Below are positions 1 to 11,789 of a DNA stretch of 64,000 nucleotides, in pieces. Position 1 is the stretch's first letter. Every line of letters starts with the position of its first letter. The position numbers and the translations under genes are program-made. Source of the stretch: Kutzneria buriramensis (GTDB lineage: Bacteria > Actinomycetota > Actinomycetes > Mycobacteriales > Pseudonocardiaceae); the NCBI RefSeq assembly GCF_003387475.1, contig NZ_QUNO01000019.1, positions 182,239-246,238 on the forward strand, written 5' to 3'. The notes under the pieces were generated by a model that saw only the letters and a program-made list of their open reading frames with translations, made no database searches and was not told where the DNA came from.

Positions 1-2
1 CG

Positions 3-56
3 GTGCTCGGGCTCGTGGTCGCCGTCCTGTTGCCCGGAACCACCCAGCCGGGATGA
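3..56 (+). CDS. 3' end of an upstream membrane protein (partial)
   Basis: An open frame enters from the left edge and stops with TGA at 54-56. Its 17 visible codons are nearly all hydrophobic (Val, Leu, Ala, Gly) followed by a short polar tail ending in Pro-Gly. That is what the last membrane helix of a transporter or other integral membrane protein looks like. The family cannot be told from this fragment. The next gene starts 70 bases downstream with its own ribosome binding site. Confidence 0.4.
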   Translation: MLGLVVAVLLPGTTQPG

Positions 57-125
57 CGTCGCGCGCGGCAGCCGCGCACATGCTTGCGGCGCAACCGAAC
101 CGGCTCGAGTGGAGGTGGGTACACC

Positions 126-2812
<2,687 letters not shown>

Positions 2813-2816
<4 letters not shown>

Positions 2817-4315
2817 ACGGGTGGCCGACCCAGCCGGTGATCTACGAGGTCAACACCGCGGTGTGGCTGGACGAGCTCTCGCGCAACGCCGGTCGCCGCA
2901 CGACCCTGGCCGACGTGTCCGCGCGCGACTGGGACGCGATCACCCTGCCCGGCATCGACGCGGTCTGGCTGATGGGCGTCTGGCGGCGCAGCCCGGCCGG
3001 TCTCGCCCTGGCCGACGCGGATCCCGAGCTGCGCCGGACGTTCCGGGCGGCGTTGCCGGACCTGCGCCCCACCGATGTGGTCGGCTCGCCGTACTGCGTC
3101 CGGGAATACGTGGTGGACGACGCCTTCGGCGGACCGGCCGAACTGGCGGTGGCCCGGTCCGTGCTGGCCGACCGCGGGGTTCGGCTGGTGCTGGACTACG
3201 TGCCCAACCACGTCGCCCCCGACCATCCGTGGGTGATGGACCGCCCGGACCTGTTCGTCCTGGGCGAGCCGCGCGACGTGCGGGCGCAGCCGCGGGGATG
3301 GCTGGAGATGTCCGGCCGGATCCTGGCCCGTGGCCGGGACCCGTACTTCCCGCCGTGGCCCGACGTCGTGCAGCTCAACGCGTACTCTCCCGCGCTGCGC
3401 GCCGCGACCGCCGACACCCTGGCCGACATCGCCGACCAGTGCGACGGCATCCGCTGCGACATGGCCATGCTCGTGACGAACCGGGTGTTCGGGACGACCT
3501 GGGGCGAGTGGGTGGGCCCGGCGCCGGCCGAGGAGTTCTGGCCCGCGGTCATCGGCCGGCTGCGCGACCGGCACCCGGACACCGTGCTCGTCGCCGAGAC
3601 GTACTGGGACCTCGAACGCACCCTCCAGGAGCAGGGTTTCACGTTCTGCTATGACAAGCGGCTGCACGACCACGTCGTCGAGCAGGACCCGGCGGCCATG
3701 CGCGAAGCGCTGCGCGCCGACCGGGCCTACCAGTCGCGGCTGGTGCGGTTCCTGGAGAACCACGACGAGCCCAGGATCGTCGGCCGGCTGCCCGCGTCCG
3801 CGGAGCGCGCCGCGGCCGTCGCCATCGCGACGGTGCCGGGCGCGACGCTGTGGCACGAAGGACAGTTCGAGGGCCGCCGGGTGCGACCGTCGGTGTTCCT
3901 GTCGCGGCGCCCCGACGAACCCGTGGACTCCGGGCTCGTCGAGTGGCACGCCCGCCTGCTGGCCACCGTCGCGGGCCACCGCGTCCGCCGCGGCGTGTGG
4001 CGGCTGCTGGAACCGGTCGGCTGGCCCGACAACCAGTCCTGCCGCAACCTGCTCGCCTGGTGCTGGCTGTCCGCCGACGGCGCGCCGCGACACCTGGTGG
4101 TGATCAACTTCTCGGCGCGCCCGGCGCAGGCCCGGATCCCGCTGGACTGGCCGGACCTGCCCGGCCGTGGCTGGCGTCTGGCCGACCTGCTCGGCGACGC
4201 CGTGTTCGACCGGGACGGCGACGAGTTGGCCGACTCGGGCCTGTACGTCGCCCTGGTGCCCTGGCAGGTCCACCTGTTCTCCGTCGAGCCGACCGACGGC
4301 GTCGCACAGCCCTAG
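2813..4315 (+). CDS. GH13 alpha-amylase-family glycosyl hydrolase
   Basis: This protein of 500 residues is a member of the alpha-amylase clan. Three of the four classical regions are clear: region I DYVPNH (about residue 130), region II with GIRCDMAM carrying the nucleophile Asp, and region III VAETYWD with the acid/base Glu. Region IV is FLENHDEP, with the transition-state Asp replaced in the usual NHD context. It begins inside the stop of the glucosidase (ATGA), giving a two-gene operon. There is no signal peptide, so it works in the cytoplasm. Substrate specificity (trehalose, glycogen or glucosylglycerate type) is not determinable here. Confidence 0.85.
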
Positions 4316-4453
4316 CGCCACGGCTCCCGACGTGACGAAAGCCGGGTCTGCGCACGGCATTTCGGCCCTGGCCGCATTCTTCGGCCGGACGTTAGCGTCG
4401 CTGGTCTCACTGAGCTGGACGAACATGGTCAAGGTGCTGGGGAGGCGGCGCGC

Positions 4454-5215
4454 GTGGTCATCGAGCAGGATCCGGAGAGCATCTACCAGGAGGCGTGCGC
4501 CCGCGCGGATGCCGAGGGCGTCCCGGTGTCGGTGCGTCATGTCGCCTCCGTGTGCCACGATCAGCTCGCCGCCCGCGGCGTCGGTGTGTACATCCTCGGC
4601 GACCTCGGCATGGTGGAACCCGCCTGCGCGACCACCGAGATCGTCGAGCAGATGGTCGAACTCCAGATCACCCTCGGCGAGGGACCGGCCGTCACGGCCA
4701 TGGCGGACGGCGAGCCGGTGCTGGCCGCGGACCTGTCGCACCGGCGGCACCTCGCGCGCTGGCCGGTGTTCGGCCCGGCCGCGGCGGCCGTGTCCCTGTC
4801 CGCGATCTTCGCTTTCCCCCTGCTGATGGGCCAGATCACGGTCGGCGCGCTGGAGGTCTACCGGACGGGCGTGCTCCCGCTGTCCGGTGACGAGCTGGAG
4901 GTGGCCCTCGCCTTCGCCGAGGTGATGACCAGCCAGTTGATCGACCAGGTGGCCGAGGTCGGAGCGCCGGACATGGAGACGTTCGCGGTCGAGGGGTTGC
5001 ACGGTCGCTGGCAGACGGTGCACCAGGCGACGGGCATGGTGAGCGTGCAGCTGCGCTGCACGCTCACCGAGGCGTTGCTCCGGCTGCGCGGCCAGGCGTA
5101 CGCCACCGGCCGACGGCTGTCCGATGTCGCTGAGGACGTCATCGGGGGCCTGCTGAGACTTCGACGCGATGACTCGCCGGGCATTCCCGAAGAGGGCGAT
5201 GATGCATACGAGTAG
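4454..5215 (+). CDS. GAF-ANTAR domain sensory antiterminator
   Basis: This 253-residue protein has an N-terminal GAF sensor domain (roughly residues 10-160) and a C-terminal ANTAR RNA-binding domain (roughly 180-240, with the W-Q-T-V-H-Q-A-T-G-M-V core and the LSDVAEDVI tail). ANTAR proteins bind paired hairpins in nascent mRNA and prevent transcription termination. The GTG start at 4454 follows GGGGAGG by 9 bases. It is the first gene of a three-gene operon: the second gene is also GAF-ANTAR, and the third is a KaiC-like ATPase. The ligand or stimulus of the GAF domain is unknown. Confidence 0.85.
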   Translation: MVIEQDPESIYQEACARADAEGVPVSVRHVASVCHDQLAARGVGVYILGDLGMVEPACATTEIVEQMVELQITLGEGPAVTAMADGEPVLAADLSHRRHLARWPVFGPAAAAVSLSAIFAFPLLMGQITVGALEVYRTGVLPLSGDELEVALAFAEVMTSQLIDQVAEVGAPDMETFAVEGLHGRWQTVHQATGMVSVQLRCTLTEALLRLRGQAYATGRRLSDVAEDVIGGLLRLRRDDSPGIPEEGDDAYE

Positions 5216-5236
5216 CAGTCACAGGAGGTGGGCGCC

Positions 5237-6316
5237 TTGGCACCGCGAGGAAACTCGACGCTGACGCGATTGGCCCGGACACTGGCGTCACGGGGTTGTG
5301 CGCTCGACGCCGCCTGCCTGCTCACCGAAGCATGTGTGGAACTGGCGGGCGTCGATGCCGCCGGGGTGTTGGTCACCGCCGGCCCGGCCCGTCCTCGCGT
5401 GATCGCCGCGACCGACTCCGGGCTGTTCGATGCCTTCCACGCCGTTCAGGCCGATCTCGACCTCCGGACCACCACGGAGGAACCGGGCGAGCCGGCGACG
5501 GTGTACGCGGCCCCCGCGACGCGGATTGGCCAATGGCCGCGATTGGCACGGTTCGCCGCCGCACACGGGATCCGGGCCCTGTGCACTGTACCGATGCGGG
5601 CCTTCGGCGTTCCCGTCGGGACTCTCGTGCTGGTGTGCCGCCGCGCGCCGGTGCTGACGGCCGCCGAACTCGACGCCGCACACGGGTGGGCGGTGATCGC
5701 CGCGGCGGGCATGCTGGCCGACGCTGCCGCCGACGCCCTTCCCAACACGGCCTCGCCCCTCACGCAGTACGGCGCGTTCCACGATCAGATCACCGTGTGG
5801 CAGGCGGCAGGTGCACTGGCCGCCAGACGCGGCGTGGACATCCCCACCGCGTCAGCCGCGCTCCGCCGGCACGCCGTGGACGACAGCCAGCCCTTGGCGC
5901 GCAGCGCGCGGGAGGTCCTGGCGTGGACGCCGGAAGCGCGCGACGCCTTCTCCGGCGACGACCGCGACGCTCGGGTGGCGGTGGTCGAGGCCGACCCCTT
6001 CGTCAGCAAGTGTCTGGCCGGCATGCTGCGCGAGGAGGGCTTCGAGGTCATCACCGCCGCGACGGTGCACGACGCGCGGGGCCAGCGGGCGAACCCGCCC
6101 CCCGTGGCGGTCATCGACCAGCTCCTGCCCGGCGCGGTCGAGTTCGGGCGCGACCTGGCCGCCGGCGGAACCCGGGTGATAACGATGTCCGCCGTGCCGG
6201 CCGGTCAGCCGCCGCCCGGGGCCGCCGTCCTGCTGCACAGGCCGATCCCGCCCGCCCGCGTCGTGGCGGCCGTCCGCCGCCTGCACCCGGCCGCGCGGGA
6301 GCAGGTGCCAGCATGA
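5237..6316 (+). CDS. GAF-ANTAR protein with C-terminal receiver-like domain
   Basis: This protein of 359 residues has a GAF-like domain (about 15-160), an ANTAR-like segment (about 175-230, core ITVWQAAGALAARRGVD) and a CheY-like receiver domain (about 245-350). The receiver keeps an acidic pair (VVEADP) and a possible phospho-acceptor Asp (VIDQLLPG), but the usual Lys before Pro is Arg (LHRPIPP), so phosphorylation may be altered. The TTG start at 5237 is chosen because AGGAGG ends at 5228, leaving 8 bases; the upstream in-frame GTG at 5228 sits inside that ribosome binding site. Its stop overlaps the KaiC-like gene by ATGA. Having the receiver after ANTAR is unusual, since ANTAR normally follows the receiver. 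Confidence 0.75.
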   Translation: MAPRGNSTLTRLARTLASRGCALDAACLLTEACVELAGVDAAGVLVTAGPARPRVIAATDSGLFDAFHAVQADLDLRTTTEEPGEPATVYAAPATRIGQWPRLARFAAAHGIRALCTVPMRAFGVPVGTLVLVCRRAPVLTAAELDAAHGWAVIAAAGMLADAAADALPNTASPLTQYGAFHDQITVWQAAGALAARRGVDIPTASAALRRHAVDDSQPLARSAREVLAWTPEARDAFSGDDRDARVAVVEADPFVSKCLAGMLREEGFEVITAATVHDARGQRANPPPVAVIDQLLPGAVEFGRDLAAGGTRVITMSAVPAGQPPPGAAVLLHRPIPPARVVAAVRRLHPAAREQVPA

Positions 6317-7695
6317 GCGGGCGGCTGCCCAGTGGCTGCCCTCGGCTGGACACGATCCTGGGCGGCGGCCTGGTCGATCCGTCGATCACGCTCCTGGCCG
6401 GGTCGCCCGGCACCGGCAAGACCGTGCTCGCCCAGCAGTACGCGTTCGCCAACGGCCGCCCCGACGCCCCCGTGGTCTACCTGAGCACCCTCACCGAACC
6501 GCTGGCCAAGATCACGCAGTTCGTGCAGGGACTGGCCTTCTGCGAGCCGGACCGGATCGGCGTGGACGTCGTGTTCGAGGACCTCGGCGACGTGGTGCTC
6601 AACGGGGGTCTGCCGGCGGGACTGGAGCGGATCACCGAGATCATCACCCGCACGTCGTGCGGGATGCTGGTCATCGACAGCGTCCGGGCGCTGCGGTTCG
6701 CCGCGCGCGACGCGAATGAGTACGCCCGCTTCCTGTGCGAGCTGGCCGGCCGCCTGAGCGCCCTGGCCACCTGCACGGTGTGGTTGGCCGAGTACGCCAC
6801 GGCCGAACTGGCGACGTCGCCGGAGTACGCCATCGCCGACAGCACCGTCGTGCTGTCCACCCAGACCACCGGTCAACGAACCAACCGGGCCCTACAGGTG
6901 CTCAAGCACCGGGGGAGCACGTGCCTGTCCGGCTGGCACGCCTATCGTGTCACCGCGGACGGCCTGGCTGCCTTCCCCCGCTTGAGCGACGTCAAGTCGG
7001 TGGCTCAGCCGCGCGACGCCGTGGGCCGGGTGAGCTCGGGCATACCGGCGCTGGACGAGATGCTCAACGACGGCTACTGGCCCGGTTCCAGCACGGTGGT
7101 GGCCGGTCCGTCGGGAGCCGGCAAGACGGTGTTGGGGCTGCAATTCGTGTACCGGGGCGCGGACCTGGGGCAGAAGTGCACCTTCACCACCCTGGAGGAG
7201 AACCACGTTCAGCTCGACCGGGCCATCCGCAGCCTGGGCTGGGATCCGAACAACGACAACGTCGCGCTGCGCTGCGAGTCCCCCAACGACATCTACATCG
7301 ACCAGTGGTTCTACGAACTCGTCGACTTCCTGGAAGCCACGGGGTGCCGTCGGCTGGTCATCGACGGCGTCGGCGACCTCGCCGCCGCGTGCGAGGACGA
7401 GCGCCGGTTCGGCGAGTTCGTCCACTCACTGCTGAGCCGCTGCGCACAGGCCGGCATCAGCACGCTGCTCACGCTCGAAGTGCCGGACCTGTTCGGTCAG
7501 TCCCGGCTGACACAGCTGGGGACGTCCCATCTGTCCGACAACCTGGTGCTGTTGCACTACGTCCGCAACGGGCCGACGCTGGAACGCGCGATGACCGTGT
7601 TGAAGTCCCGGGCGAACGAGAACCGGCCCGAGACCAGGAAGTTCGTGATCACCCGCGAGGGCATCGAGGTCGGCGAGCCGGTGAGTGGCTTCTGA
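6313..7695 (+). CDS. Double-domain KaiC-like RecA-superfamily ATPase
   Basis: This protein of 460 residues has two tandem KaiC/RAD55-type ATPase domains. The first Walker A is SPGTGKT with Lys36; the second is SGAGKT with Lys271. The Walker B strands are MLVIDSV and RLVIDGV. The second domain carries the catalytic Glu pair (TLEENH), while the first has only TLTEP, so the two halves probably differ in activity. It starts inside the stop of the preceding GAF-ANTAR gene. Cyanobacterial KaiC is a clock protein; actinobacterial homologues without KaiA or KaiB are better seen as signalling ATPases. Placement after two ANTAR proteins suggests a sensory or output complex, which is inference. Confidence 0.85.
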   Translation: MSGRLPSGCPRLDTILGGGLVDPSITLLAGSPGTGKTVLAQQYAFANGRPDAPVVYLSTLTEPLAKITQFVQGLAFCEPDRIGVDVVFEDLGDVVLNGGLPAGLERITEIITRTSCGMLVIDSVRALRFAARDANEYARFLCELAGRLSALATCTVWLAEYATAELATSPEYAIADSTVVLSTQTTGQRTNRALQVLKHRGSTCLSGWHAYRVTADGLAAFPRLSDVKSVAQPRDAVGRVSSGIPALDEMLNDGYWPGSSTVVAGPSGAGKTVLGLQFVYRGADLGQKCTFTTLEENHVQLDRAIRSLGWDPNNDNVALRCESPNDIYIDQWFYELVDFLEATGCRRLVIDGVGDLAAACEDERRFGEFVHSLLSRCAQAGISTLLTLEVPDLFGQSRLTQLGTSHLSDNLVLLHYVRNGPTLERAMTVLKSRANENRPETRKFVITREGIEVGEPVSGF

Positions 7696-7855
7696 GCGAC
7701 GACGTCTCCGGGCGAGGCCGGCGCGACAGTGACGGCGGGCGCCTGCGGGCGGGACTCCTGCCCTGTCCGGTGACGAGGCAGGGTGATCATCGAATCGTGG
7801 GTAGCGTGCGACGCCGAAATCCGTTGTGGGGCACGGCGGCTCGGCGGGCGGATGA

Positions 7856-8049
7856 CTACACGCCGGGCCCGGGGTCGTGATCGGGATGCAGGCGGCGCCC
7901 GGTCACCCGTTCGGGCCGGATGCGCACGAAGTGGTCCCGACGGCCCGGCGCCCACGGCTGGAGCCAGATTCCGGCCATGACGACCAGATCGTCGACCTCG
8001 TTGACGAAGCTGGCCCGGCCCACCACGATGATGGTCCAGCCCACGGCCC
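7856..8049 (-). pseudogene. 3' remnant of a pyridoxamine 5'-phosphate oxidase-family gene
   Basis: On the minus strand this fragment encodes only the last ~64 residues of a flavin-binding PNPOx-like protein. The GWTIIVVGRA strand and the PWAPGRRDHFVRIRP strand followed by VTGRRL are the characteristic C-terminal portion of these split-barrel proteins, and a natural TAG stop lies at 7856-7858. The N-terminal half and start are missing. The homology breaks at about 8045-8055, exactly where a plus-strand trkA remnant begins. It appears to be a relic of a deletion. Confidence 0.7.
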
Positions 8050-8419
8050 GACAACGCGTGGCTGTTCGACGCCCGCTGGGGCGTCGACGCGGCCCTGCCG
8101 GCGGCGGCGGGTCCTGGTGTCGCTGATCGAGGAGGCCGCGGACATCGTCGACACCATCGGCCTGATCAGGCTCACCAGCGCGGGGGTCAGCCTGATCGAA
8201 ACGAAGATCACCACGGCCTCGTTCGCCAATGGCCGAGCCGTCGACCAGCTCACACTGCCGCCCGACACGGTGGTCGCCGCCGTCATCCACGACGGCGCGC
8301 TGACCGTGCCGCGCGGCGACTACTGCTTCCGCGCTGATGACGCCGTCCTCGTCATCACCGGTCATGCCACCGACAGCGACATCCACGACACCTTCCAGCG
8401 CGGGCCGGACGGCGACTGA
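8044..8419 (+). pseudogene. 3' remnant of a trkA-type potassium-uptake regulator, frameshifted
   Basis: The fragment starts in mid-protein with PDNAWLFDARWGVDAA, typical of the last part of a TrkA Rossmann domain. It then shifts by one base in a GCGGCGGCGG run (about 8100-8110) into a frame encoding an RCK C-terminal domain (LPPDTVVAAVIHDGALTVP and so on), ending at 8419. The N-terminal NAD-binding glycine motif and start are absent. Functional TrkA is about 220 residues; only about 120 remain, in two frames. Its broken edge abuts the broken edge of the PNPOx remnant. Confidence 0.7.
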
Positions 8420-8442
8420 TCCAGCCGGGACGATCGGTCTCC

Positions 8443-8835
8443 TCAAGTGCGACTGCCACCGCCGCTGCCCGTTGCTCGGACGGTCAGCGCGCTGGCGGCG
8501 CACAACGCACCCCAGAGGCCGGCAACCGTGGCAGCCTTCTGCCGGGCCCGCCTGCTCGGCAACGTCAGACCGAGGCCGACGGCGTCGGCGAGGTCGCAAC
8601 CGACGCGCACCGCGATCGCCAGCCGCAGTGCCGGTCCGGCCGGCGCGACGGCCATCGCCAGTCCGGACACGGCATCCCTGGCTCCGAGAGCCCGGCTCAA
8701 CACCGCCACGCCATCGGAGAGGCGGCCGTCGGCGTCGACGAGTCCGCAGGGTTCGGCCAACAGCTGGGGTCGGGCGATCAGGCCGACGCCGTATGCTGCT
8801 GTCAGGGCACCGAGCAGTCGCGGTAGGAACGCCAT
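8443..8835 (-). CDS. Small DUF4267-like membrane protein
   Basis: This predicted protein of 130 residues has about four hydrophobic helices (LLGALTAAYGVGLIARP, the alanine-rich middle, and VAGLWGALCAASALTV). It resembles small DUF4267-type membrane proteins of unknown function. The ATG at 8835 overlaps the stop of the upstream TIGR01777 oxidoreductase gene (TGATG), so the two are translationally coupled. The frame remains open further upstream, but only inside the oxidoreductase gene. No catalytic motif is visible. Confidence 0.65.
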   Translation of the reverse strand: MAFLPRLLGALTAAYGVGLIARPQLLAEPCGLVDADGRLSDGVAVLSRALGARDAVSGLAMAVAPAGPALRLAIAVRVGCDLADAVGLGLTLPSRRARQKAATVAGLWGALCAASALTVRATGSGGGSRT

Positions 8836-10193
8836 CAGTGCCGGTCCTTCGCGGTGAGTTCGTGGCCGAGGACGTGCGCCAGCGCCTCGTGCACCGACGG
8901 GTGGCGGAAACGGTGGCCGGCCAGTTCCAGGCGATGGGGCACCACCCGTTGGCTGGCGGACGCCAACTCGACGGCGCCTTCCTCGCCGAGCAGCAGGCGC
9001 GGTCCGACCGACGGAACCGGCAGCAGTGCGGGCCGATGCAGCACGGCGGCCAGGGCCCTGGTGTAGTCGACGTTGCGAACCGGTTGGGGCGCAACGGCAT
9101 TCACCGCGCCGGACAGGCCACTGTCGACGAGCGCCCGCAGGTACACGTCGAGCACGTCGTCGATGCCGATCCACGGCAGCCACTGCCGGCCGTCGCCCAG
9201 CCGGCCGCCGAGGCCGGCCGCGAACAACGGGAACAGCAGGCGGAGGGTGCCGCCACGCGGAGACTGCACGATGCCGGTTCGCACGGTGACGACCCTGATG
9301 CCGCCGTCCGCAGCCACCCGGGCAGCGTCCTCCCAGTCGGCGACGAGGTCGGCGAGAAAGCCCTCGCCTCGCGGACTCTTCTCGGTCAGCAGCTCGTCGC
9401 CGCGGTCGGCGCCGTAGATGCCGACCGCCGAGGCGCTGACGAACGACGCGGGCCGGTGCCGTCCGCGTACAGCCAGTTCTGCGAGTCGACGAGTCGGTTC
9501 GATCCGGCTGTCCCGCACGGCCGCCTTGTGCGCCGGGGTGAAGCGGCCCGCGATCGACGTCCCGGCGAGGTGCACGACGGCGTCCACGCCGGCCAGCAGT
9601 TCGGCATCGGGATCATCGGGCCGCCAATGCCGTTCGTCCGCCGTGCGCGGTGCGCGCCGGACCAGCCGGATCACCGTGTGCCCGCCGGTGCTGAGCAGCG
9701 CGGCCAGCTGCGAGCCGATCATGCCCCCGCTGCCGGTGATCGCGATGGTCATCGGGTCACCGCGGAGCTCGCGTGCCCATCGGTGCGCGGTCAGATCGCC
9801 GGCCAGTTGCCGGTGCCGGTAGGCGACCATGGACCGCAACGCGGCGCCCGGCACCGGGGTGTCGATCCGGTCGGTCACCCTCGTCGCCGAGTCGCCCGCG
9901 GCGGCGAACTCGTGGGTGTGCCGCCACGACAGCACGGTGCGCAGCGGCTGTGAGGCCAGCTCGTCGACGAACCGGTGCGGCGGGTCGTAGCCGTCCGGCT
10001 GGTGCGCGGCCAGCCACCGCAGTCCGCCCGGCAGCCCGAGCACCGCCCGGCCGTCCCGCAGCGACGAGGATTCCGCGATCACGCGCAGCGGCGCCCACGG
10101 CGGCGTCAGCCGCGGCATGGCTCCGGGCCGGCGGTGCCAGTCGAACACCTCGGCCAGCGGGAACTCGACGACGCTCGAATGCTTGATGCCCAC
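8835..10193 (-). CDS. TIGR01777-family epimerase/oxidoreductase with N-terminal SRPBCC domain
   Basis: This is a fusion of about 452 residues. Residues 1-150 form an SRPBCC/START-like ligand-binding domain (KHSSVVEFPLAEVFDWH onward). Residues 155-450 form an extended short-chain dehydrogenase of the TIGR01777 (YfcH) type, with the NAD(P)-binding motif ITGSGGMIGSQL, the strand VDAVVHLAGTSI and the segment SFVSASAVGIYG. The C-terminal HPSVHEALAHVLG is also typical. The GTG start at 10193 gives the expected N-terminus. This architecture is common in actinobacteria next to photolyases and LitR-type regulators. It is divergent from the photolyase gene, and its substrate is unknown. Confidence 0.85.
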   Translation of the reverse strand: MGIKHSSVVEFPLAEVFDWHRRPGAMPRLTPPWAPLRVIAESSSLRDGRAVLGLPGGLRWLAAHQPDGYDPPHRFVDELASQPLRTVLSWRHTHEFAAAGDSATRVTDRIDTPVPGAALRSMVAYRHRQLAGDLTAHRWARELRGDPMTIAITGSGGMIGSQLAALLSTGGHTVIRLVRRAPRTADERHWRPDDPDAELLAGVDAVVHLAGTSIAGRFTPAHKAAVRDSRIEPTRRLAELAVRGRHRPASFVSASAVGIYGADRGDELLTEKSPRGEGFLADLVADWEDAARVAADGGIRVVTVRTGIVQSPRGGTLRLLFPLFAAGLGGRLGDGRQWLPWIGIDDVLDVYLRALVDSGLSGAVNAVAPQPVRNVDYTRALAAVLHRPALLPVPSVGPRLLLGEEGAVELASASQRVVPHRLELAGHRFRHPSVHEALAHVLGHELTAKDRH

Positions 10194-10280
10194 GGGTTCC
10201 GACGCTACCGGGGGTTCGCCCGGCGCACATGACGACGGCTCCATCATGCGGCCGGCGGCCGGCGCTGCTTGGCTGGTGCG

Positions 10281-11762
10281 GTGAACTCCGACGACACGCC
10301 GCTGCTGCTGTTCGGCGACCAACTCGGCCCGCATTTCCGCGCCGGTCACGAGCAGCGCGGGATCGTGCTGGTCGAGTCGGCGGCCGCGCTGCGCAGAAGG
10401 CCCTACCACCGACAGAAACTGCACCTGGTGCTCTCCGGCCTCCGGCACGCTGCTGCCGAACTCGGCGACCGCGCGGTGCTGTTGCGGGCTGACACCTACC
10501 GGCGGGCGCTGCACGAGTTCGGCCGGCCGGTCCTGGTGCACGAGCCGGGCTCGCACGCCGCCGAGCGGCTGGTCGAGCGGATGCGTGCCGACGGCCTGGT
10601 GGCCGAGGTGCTGCCGACGCCGGCGTTCGCCCTGTCCCGCAAGGAGTTCGGCGAATGGGCCCGTGATCGGGACCGATTCCTGATGGAGGACTTCTATCGG
10701 GATCAGCGGCGGCGCTTCGGGATCCTGCTGGACGGGGGAGACCCGGCCGGCGGCCGGTGGAACTTCGACGCCGACAACCGGGAGTCCCCGCCCAAGGGCA
10801 CGGCACGGCTGGATGTGGCCGAGCCCTGGTGGCCGGACGAGGACGACATCGACGCCGAGGTGCGACGGGACCTCGACCGGTGGTCGCTGCCCACGGTCGG
10901 CAAGGACGGGCCCAGGCGGTTCGCGGTGACCCGGGACGAGGCCGTGCGGGCGGCGCGGCACTTCGTGGACGAACGGCTGGGCCTGTTCGGGCCGTTCGAG
11001 GACGCGGTGCTGACCCGCGACTGGACGATGGCGCACTCGTTGTTGTCCGTGCCGCTCAACCACGGCCTGCTGCATCCGCTGGAGGTCGTCCGGGCCGCCG
11101 AGCGCGCCTACCGGGACAAGGGCCTGCCACTGTCCGGTGTGGAGGGTTTCGTGCGTCAAGTGCTGGGATGGCGCGAATACGTGTGGCACCTGTACTGGCA
11201 CTTCGGCCCCGATTACCTCCGGCACAACGTGTTCGACGCGACGGCCGAGCTGCCCGTGTGGTGGACCGGGTTGCGACCGGGCCACGTCCGGGCGGCGTGT
11301 GTACGCACGGCGCTGGAGTCCGTGCGCGACCGGAGCTGGGTGCACCACATCCAGCGCCTGATGGTGCTGGGCAATCACGCCCTCCAGCGCGAGTACGATC
11401 CGCGCGCGCTCAACGACTGGTTCGCCACGGCCTTCGTGGACGGCACGCCGTGGGTCATGCCGGTCAACGTGATCGGCATGAGCCAGCACGCCGACGGCGG
11501 ACTCATTGCCACGAAGCCGTACCTCAGCGGCGGCGCCTACCTCAACCGGATGACCGATCACTGCCGGGACTGCTGGTTCGACCCCAAGCGCCGCCGCGGC
11601 GAGCGGGCCTGTCCGTTCACCGCCGGCTACTGGGCCTGGTTGAGCCGTCACGAGGAACCCATGAGCCGCAACCATCGGATGGCGCGGGCAGTGCAGTCGC
11701 TGCGCCGGCTGGACGACGCCCCGGAGGTCGCCGCCCAGGAGGCCGAGCGCCAGCAGTTCTGA
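10281..11762 (+). CDS. Iron-sulfur bacterial cryptochrome/photolyase (DPRP family)
   Basis: This protein of about 493 residues belongs to the deoxyribodipyrimidine photolyase-related family (FeS-BCP), which repairs (6-4) photoproducts with FAD, a lumazine antenna and a 4Fe-4S cluster. The N-terminus LLLFGDQLGPHF is typical, as are the C-terminal MPVNVIGMSQHADGG segment and WHLYWHFGPDYL. Cysteines at AACVRTALE, DHCRDCW and RACPF supply the four cluster ligands expected for the family. GTG at 10281 is taken as the start; TTG at 10269 in the same frame is possible, and neither has a strong ribosome binding site. It diverges from the TIGR01777 oxidoreductase gene and lies in the probable LitR-type regulon. 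Confidence 0.9.
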   Translation: MNSDDTPLLLFGDQLGPHFRAGHEQRGIVLVESAAALRRRPYHRQKLHLVLSGLRHAAAELGDRAVLLRADTYRRALHEFGRPVLVHEPGSHAAERLVERMRADGLVAEVLPTPAFALSRKEFGEWARDRDRFLMEDFYRDQRRRFGILLDGGDPAGGRWNFDADNRESPPKGTARLDVAEPWWPDEDDIDAEVRRDLDRWSLPTVGKDGPRRFAVTRDEAVRAARHFVDERLGLFGPFEDAVLTRDWTMAHSLLSVPLNHGLLHPLEVVRAAERAYRDKGLPLSGVEGFVRQVLGWREYVWHLYWHFGPDYLRHNVFDATAELPVWWTGLRPGHVRAACVRTALESVRDRSWVHHIQRLMVLGNHALQREYDPRALNDWFATAFVDGTPWVMPVNVIGMSQHADGGLIATKPYLSGGAYLNRMTDHCRDCWFDPKRRRGERACPFTAGYWAWLSRHEEPMSRNHRMARAVQSLRRLDDAPEVAAQEAERQQF

Positions 11763-11789
11763 CCACGACGACATCGGGATCGCCGCCAC

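Noticed and set aside
7877..8419. A single 180-codon gene on the plus strand
   Set aside because: Its first half is only the antisense of the PNPOx remnant and its second half is a TrkA C-terminal domain. The TrkA-like residues just before the frameshift are in another frame, so it is not one gene.
8337..9953. Plus-strand 538-codon frame opposite the TIGR01777 gene
   Set aside because: Low-complexity Arg/Pro/Ala translation; the minus strand encodes a conserved epimerase with an NAD-binding motif.
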